This document shows positions 1-5,097 of a DNA stretch of 5,097 nt, piece after piece; positions within the stretch are counted from its first letter, which is position 1; each line of letters begins with the position of its first letter. Location: assembly GCF_030271215.1 (NCBI RefSeq), contig NZ_JASNGB010000200.1, positions 1 through 5,097 of the forward strand, written 5' to 3'. The notes below the pieces were generated by a model. It had not been told where the DNA came from and did no database searches. It saw only the letters and a list, made by a program, of their open reading frames with translations. The stretch is from Deinococcus rhizophilus. GTDB lineage: Bacteria > Deinococcota > Deinococci > Deinococcales > Deinococcaceae. The translations under genes were made by a program, and so were the position numbers.

Positions 1-36
1 CGCGTTCCAGACAGCCTTTTCTAAAACTGCAAGATG

Positions 37-282
37 TCAGTCAAGCTGCCCAAGGAGGTCTGGAGCATCGCTGGGGTGCAGCATGGCCCTGATCAAGGCC
101 ACGTTGCACCCTGCGCCCCTGAGGCTCTGGATGACCCGGGCCGTGTGGAGTTGGCTGCTGGAGTACCAGCGATAACCGCTATGCGGATCGACCTCGGGCA
201 CGAGTAAGCCTTGAGCGTGATACCGCCGGAGCGTCTGGGCATGGATGCCGCTCTGCCGCGCGAACTCACTGATGTGCATCAT
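37..282 (-). CDS. MerR-family transcriptional regulator, probably truncated by an in-frame TGA
   Basis: This encodes an 81-residue protein that is essentially only the DNA-binding part of a MerR-type regulator. Residues 3-22 form the helix-turn-helix (HISEFARQSG, then TLRRYHAQGLL), followed by the wing motif HSGYRWYSSSQL near residues 34-45 and helices to about residue 70. MerR proteins bind promoter DNA as dimers through a long C-terminal helix and usually exceed 110 residues; that part is missing here. Beyond the TGA at 37-39 the same frame stays open to the window edge and reads HLAVLEKAVWNA, which looks like the expected dimerisation helix. A single nonsense change (for example CGA to TGA) or a sequencing error is therefore likely. 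The start is one of two adjacent ATGs (280-282 or 277-279); no strong Shine-Dalgarno sits at normal spacing. The regulated target cannot be deduced. MerR identity is secure; whether the gene is functional is doubtful. Confidence 0.75.
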   Translation of the reverse strand: MMHISEFARQSGIHAQTLRRYHAQGLLVPEVDPHSGYRWYSSSQLHTARVIQSLRGAGCNVALIRAMLHPSDAPDLLGQLD

Positions 283-297
283 CCGTTCAGGTTGAGC

Positions 298-329
298 CCT
301 TCCAGCATGTCAAGGTCAAGCGTGGAAGG
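298..329. repeat. 7-bp inverted repeat upstream of the MerR gene
   Basis: CCTTCCA at 298-304 is matched by its exact reverse complement TGGAAGG at 323-329, with 18 nt between. The interior holds a tandem GTCAAG GTCAAG (TTGACCTTGACA on the minus strand). The repeat ends about 15 nt before the MerR start, so it could be an autoregulatory operator. CCTTCC/GGAAGG half-sites are typical of metal-sensing MerR operators such as CueR, but there the halves are only about 7 nt apart. The assignment is therefore tentative. Confidence 0.35.
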
Positions 330-348
330 TCGGCGCCTCGGCGTCAGC

Positions 349-376
349 GTTATGGGGACCAGGCTTCTGGAGTGAA
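349..376 (-). promoter_or_regulatory. Possible promoter for the MerR gene
   Basis: On the minus strand a TTCACT hexamer (371-376) and a CATAAC hexamer (349-354) are separated by 16 nt. Each matches the sigma-70-type consensus at four of six positions. It lies just beyond the terminator-like hairpin of the copper operon and about 70 nt ahead of the MerR start. This is weak evidence from similarity and position alone. Confidence 0.25.
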
Positions 377-380
377 GAGT

Positions 381-408
381 GGGGGCGGCACGCTCACGCG
401 CCGCCCCC
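381..408 (-). terminator. GC-rich hairpin, probable terminator of the copA operon
   Basis: GGGGGCGGC at 381-389 pairs perfectly with GCCGCCCCC at 400-408, giving a 9-bp stem and a 10-nt loop that can close by two further pairs. It begins 12 nt past the stop codon of the 138-residue gene, where the copA transcript should end. The sequence after the stem on the minus strand (ACTCTTCACTCC) is only moderately T-rich, so this is not a textbook intrinsic terminator. High-GC bacteria often have such poor T-tracts. Confidence 0.55.
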
Positions 409-420
409 GGGGAATTCGGG

Positions 421-837
421 TCAGTTGCCCGCTGGCCGGAACGTGTCCGCGAGGCGCACGAGGAGTTCCTCTGCGCGGTCGTAGCCGGGACGCATGTAGA
501 CGGTGGCGAAGGTCGTCCAATCCTGCACCGCCGCGACTTCCTGGTCGTTCTCGTGCAGCTTGAGGTGTGGGTACACGCCGTACTCCACATAACAGCCGAA
601 CTCCCCGGCAAGCGCTTCCAGCGCCTGGGTGTTCTGGTCGTCCCAGGTGAGGGTGTATGGGAGGGCGAAGCACGGTTTGCCACAGCTTCCGCCGAGCCCG
701 ACGAGCGGGAAGCCCGCGACGGTGGGCGTGGCCTGCCGGACCTGGGTGCGTTCCAGGAACGCGAGGCGGTCGCGCGCCACGTTCCGGCTGGGGAGTTTCT
801 GCGCCGCAATCCAGGGGCCTACGGTGAGTTTAGTCAT
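421..837 (-). CDS. Unrecognised 138-residue protein co-transcribed with copA
   Basis: I do not recognise this family. The ATG at 835-837 is chosen because AGGAG (843-847) sits 5 nt upstream. A longer in-frame opening reaches into copA, but its translation there is low-complexity Arg/Pro-rich and not protein-like. The protein has no signal peptide and no membrane segment, so it is probably cytoplasmic. Residues 49-57 contain GGSCGKPCF, a C-x3-C pair (C52, C56), followed by the acidic stretch TWDDQ. C82, H91 and H95 are further possible metal ligands. The end is mixed alpha/beta, with an RAEELLVRLADTF helix near residues 121-133. It starts 32 nt after the copA stop, on the same strand, and is followed by a terminator-like hairpin, so it is very probably the last gene of the copA operon and copper-responsive. 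A copper-binding or accessory role is inference from context and Cys/His content only. Confidence 0.75.
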   Translation of the reverse strand: MTKLTVGPWIAAQKLPSRNVARDRLAFLERTQVRQATPTVAGFPLVGLGGSCGKPCFALPYTLTWDDQNTQALEALAGEFGCYVEYGVYPHLKLHENDQEVAAVQDWTTFATVYMRPGYDRAEELLVRLADTFRPAGN

Positions 838-842
838 GGTGT

Positions 843-847
843 CTCCT
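843..847 (-). promoter_or_regulatory. Ribosome binding site deciding the start of the 138-residue gene
   Basis: AAAGGAGA on the minus strand contains a full AGGAG core 5 nt before the ATG at 835-837. This is the best Shine-Dalgarno in the window and fixes the start of the gene downstream of copA. Confidence 0.75.
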
Positions 848-869
848 TTGGGGGCGGTGGACCGGCAGC

Positions 870-3377
<2,508 letters not shown>

Positions 3378-3382
3378 CGTCG

Positions 3383-3387
3383 CTCCT
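3383..3387 (-). promoter_or_regulatory. copA ribosome binding site
   Basis: AGGAG lies 5 nt upstream of the ATG at 3375-3377 on the minus strand and abuts the inverted repeat at 3387-3405. It supports the chosen copA start over longer alternatives. Confidence 0.75.
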
Positions 3388-3405
3388 ATCCCCCTCCGGG
3401 GGGTA
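3387..3405. promoter_or_regulatory. Operator-like C-tract/G-tract dyad ahead of copA (candidate CsoR site)
   Basis: TATCCCCC (3387-3394) and GGGGGGTA (3398-3405) form an inverted repeat around TCC. All pairs match except one T-G position. GC-tract dyads flanked by TA are the kind of operator used by the CsoR/RcnR family. The element falls at and just after the predicted copA transcription start, where a bound repressor would block initiation. In the mRNA it would also form a hairpin directly before the copA Shine-Dalgarno. CsoR binding is inferred. Confidence 0.6.
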
Positions 3406-3412
3406 CGAAGAA

Positions 3413-3441
3413 AGCATAAGCCAGCGTCCAAGCTGAAGCAA
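3413..3441 (-). promoter_or_regulatory. copA promoter
   Basis: On the minus strand TTGCTT (-35, 3436-3441) and TATGCT (-10, 3413-3418) are separated by exactly 17 nt. The predicted start is near 3406, giving a leader of about 29 nt with AGGAG in the right place. The -35 is only a half match, as expected for a regulated promoter. Confidence 0.55.
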
Positions 3442-3496
3442 GTCTTTTTCGCCCATTGCCAAGGGGAAAGGCGGCTATGGGCTGCACCATCTCGCC

Positions 3497-3525
3497 TTGA
3501 CACCCTCCCCCATAGGGTTTACAGT
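3497..3525 (+). promoter_or_regulatory. copZ-csoR promoter, predicted leaderless
   Basis: A perfect TTGACA (-35, 3497-3502) is followed, after 17 nt, by TACAGT (-10, 3520-3525, four of six consensus bases). The -10 ends 7 nt before the A of the copZ ATG at 3532, so transcription should begin at or within a base or so of the start codon. Deinococcus species are known to make many leaderless mRNAs. The GAGG at 3527-3530 is too close to the ATG for a normal Shine-Dalgarno, which fits. Confidence 0.65.
3502..3518. promoter_or_regulatory. Operator-like site inside the copZ promoter (candidate CsoR site)
   Basis: ACCCT (3502-3506) and AGGGT (3514-3518) form a dyad around a C-run. The core TCCCCC-N3-GGG recurs in the same orientation at 3389-3400 ahead of copA. 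The element occupies the spacer between -35 and -10, so a bound repressor would exclude RNA polymerase. It resembles CsoR-type operators; binding is inferred. Confidence 0.5.
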
Positions 3526-3531
3526 TGAGGC

Positions 3532-4063
<532 letters not shown>

Positions 4064-4078
4064 GCGGTGCAGGCTATA

Positions 4079-4111
4079 GGCGCGGGCCACCCTTGCGGTG
4101 TGGCCCGCGCC
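4079..4111 (+). terminator. Strong hairpin after csoR, probable terminator
   Basis: GGCGCGGGCCAC (4079-4090) pairs perfectly with GTGGCCCGCGCC (4100-4111), a 12-bp stem with a 9-nt loop, starting 15 nt after the csoR stop. No T-tract follows on either strand, so termination efficiency is uncertain. The position at the end of the copZ-csoR unit, between convergent genes, supports a terminator role. Confidence 0.55.
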
Positions 4112-4118
4112 CGAGTTC

Positions 4119-4132
4119 GGGGGTCGTCCCCC
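4119..4132 (+). terminator. Second small hairpin after csoR
   Basis: GGGGG and CCCCC (4119-4123 and 4128-4132) close a TCGT loop, 7 nt after the first hairpin, followed by TCTCCT. It may support the first hairpin as a tandem terminator. The remaining intergenic DNA to 4251 shows no gene or other clear element. Confidence 0.3.
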
Positions 4133-4251
4133 TCTCCTGATCACCATCGGCGGCCTCGAGCAACGGCTCAGATTGTCGGAAGAGCTCAATCCATAGACCC
4201 ACCGCCATCGCTGCCGCCCTGGGTTCAACACGGAGGTGGTGACTCAGCGGG

Positions 4252-5097
4252 TTAGGTGTGTGGCTCATCCCCTGCTTCAAGCTTGAAATTCTTGAAGTAG
4301 GGGATGCGTTTTTCAGGATCCGCATCGTATTCCGGCTTGTGCAAGCCGTAATTGGCTGAGGTGAGGTAGTGGAATTCGTCCTCCGCATCCAGCAGCCTCC
4401 CAGAGGGAAGGGGCTCGACATAGAAAATCGGCAGGGGGTGAGCCAAGTCGCCCACCTCGTCCACCGCCAGCACCCGTTCGAGCGAAATCCTGTTCAAGAC
4501 CACGAGTTCCGCTCGGTGCTTTTCAGGAACAGTGCGCTGCCAGGCGTGCTGTCTGCGCCAGTGCAGATCACTGTACTCGCTCTCTTTTCCCCAGAGCTGG
4601 TTATCGAGGTCACTGGGGACAGGGTCCGGGAGCATATCCCACTCGCCAGTTTCAGTGTCATGAAAAGCAAGGTGAGAGCGGATCTCAAGGATGAGGGCGT
4701 TGCGCGCATTAAAGTAGCGAACGCGGTAGATCGCCCACCTTGGATTCTGTTCAAAGTCTGCTACTTCCTCTGTCAAGGGATAGGCGTCATCCGTCGCGTC
4801 ACGGAAGAGGATCTCCTTCTGGAGGATGTCCGTTGGGTTGCCAAGAATTCTGCCAACCCGTTTGCGCCAGGCCAGGACAGCCCTCAATTCACTTTGACGT
4901 GACCGTTTCCTCGTCTGCAAACTGATCCCGAAATATGCGAAGAGCAGGGGGTCGTTTTTCGGCTGGAACAGCATGTCTTCCAGTTCTGCCTTCCCCCACA
5001 GGTGGAACTCTTGCACGCCTGTCCCTATCAGGGCAGCGCGGAAGGCGTCATAGGTGGACTGACCCCCCAGGAGCGGACCGAGAGGCAAGGCACTTCG
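4252..5097 (-). CDS. C-terminal part of a large protein, tentatively restriction-endonuclease-like; N-terminus outside the window
   Basis: The frame is open from the right window edge to a TAA at 4252-4254, giving 281 visible residues. A TTG at 5086-5088 could serve as a start, but the frame continues upstream with no stop and no start context is visible, so a longer protein is more likely. Visible residues 30-62 read as a helical region with WGKAELEDMLFQ and then LLFAYFGISL. A basic stretch follows (TRKRSRQSELRAVLAWRKR, about 62-80), then an alpha/beta region with FRDATDDAYPL, and an acidic end. There are no membrane segments. The WGKAELEDxLFQPKND...FAYFGISL pattern reminds me of segments that follow an Mrr-like nuclease domain in some proteins annotated as restriction endonucleases. 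That is recall, not proof, and the catalytic region is not in view. Base composition looks less GC-rich than in the cop genes, hinting at an accessory origin. The gene is convergent with csoR. Coding status is firm; the function is uncertain. Confidence 0.7.
   Translation of the reverse strand, partial: RSALPLGPLLGGQSTYDAFRAALIGTGVQEFHLWGKAELEDMLFQPKNDPLLFAYFGISLQTRKRSRQSELRAVLAWRKRVGRILGNPTDILQKEILFRDATDDAYPLTEEVADFEQNPRWAIYRVRYFNARNALILEIRSHLAFHDTETGEWDMLPDPVPSDLDNQLWGKESEYSDLHWRRQHAWQRTVPEKHRAELVVLNRISLERVLAVDEVGDLAHPLPIFYVEPLPSGRLLDAEDEFHYLTSANYGLHKPEYDADPEKRIPYFKNFKLEAGDEPHT
4266..4306 (-). repeat. 16-bp inverted repeat inside the 3' end of the right-edge gene
   Basis: CATCCCCTGCTTCAAG (4266-4281) and CTTGAAGTAGGGGATG (4291-4306) are reverse complements except for one position that would be a G-U pair in RNA. 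The loop is 9 nt. The repeat lies within the last codons (encoding about IPYFKNFKLEAGD), 11 nt before the TAA. No T-tract follows. It could act as a terminator or 3'-end-stabilising hairpin. Confidence 0.6.

Noticed and set aside
3378..3503. A longer CopA N-terminus starting at 3503.
   Set aside because: It would translate the promoter and operator region. The ATG at 3377 has a proper AGGAG and leads directly into the first metal-binding domain.
4064..4251. A small plus-strand gene after csoR.
   Set aside because: The only open frame begins within the hairpin region, lacks a ribosome binding site and has a Pro/Arg/Ser-rich translation with no domain.
5086..5088. TTG as the true start of the right-edge gene.
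   Set aside because: The frame remains open to the window end and the sequence appears to begin mid-domain; a start cannot be judged with only 9 nt upstream.

Overview
The window is high-GC bacterial DNA. It carries a complete copper-homeostasis locus flanked by two incomplete or damaged genes. High GC, a probably leaderless copZ, the copZ-csoR order and a CsoR with a Cys-His-His copper site (as in the Thermus protein) together suggest the Deinococcota, most likely a Deinococcus. This is inference from style, not from a database match.

Layout. (1) Positions 1-282, minus strand: a MerR-family regulator gene whose frame meets a TGA after 81 codons but stays open, with family-like sequence, to the window edge. 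It is probably a nonsense-disrupted regulator. (2) 283-420: intergenic, with a GC-rich hairpin ending the copper operon, a possible promoter and a 7-bp inverted repeat ahead of the MerR gene. (3) 421-837, minus: an unrecognised 138-residue Cys/His-containing protein, 32 nt behind copA. (4) 870-3377, minus: copA, a Cu(+)-exporting P1B-type ATPase with two nearly identical N-terminal heavy-metal-binding domains. (5) 3378-3531: a divergent control region with one promoter for each side and two GC-tract operator-like elements. (6) 3532-3735, plus: copZ, a copper chaperone. (7) 3737-4063, plus: csoR, the copper-sensing repressor, starting 1 nt after copZ. (8) 4064-4251: intergenic, with two hairpins. 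(9) 4252-5097, minus: the C-terminal part of a large protein, tentatively related to restriction-endonuclease-like (defence-type) proteins. Its N-terminus lies beyond the window.

How it works. CsoR would hold both divergent promoters closed through the C-tract/G-tract sites. When Cu(I) binds CsoR, the repressor leaves DNA; CopZ carries Cu(I) in the cytosol and CopA pumps it out. The 138-residue protein is made from the same transcript as CopA, so it is a candidate accessory factor of unknown role. The gene at the right edge looks less GC-rich than the copper genes and faces csoR convergently, so it probably belongs to a separate accessory segment.

The most notable points are the unexplained copA-linked protein, the paired operator/promoter architecture with a leaderless copZ, the apparent nonsense mutation in the MerR gene, and a 16-bp near-perfect hairpin inside the last codons of the right-edge gene. 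I saw no tRNA, rRNA, CRISPR array or insertion sequence.
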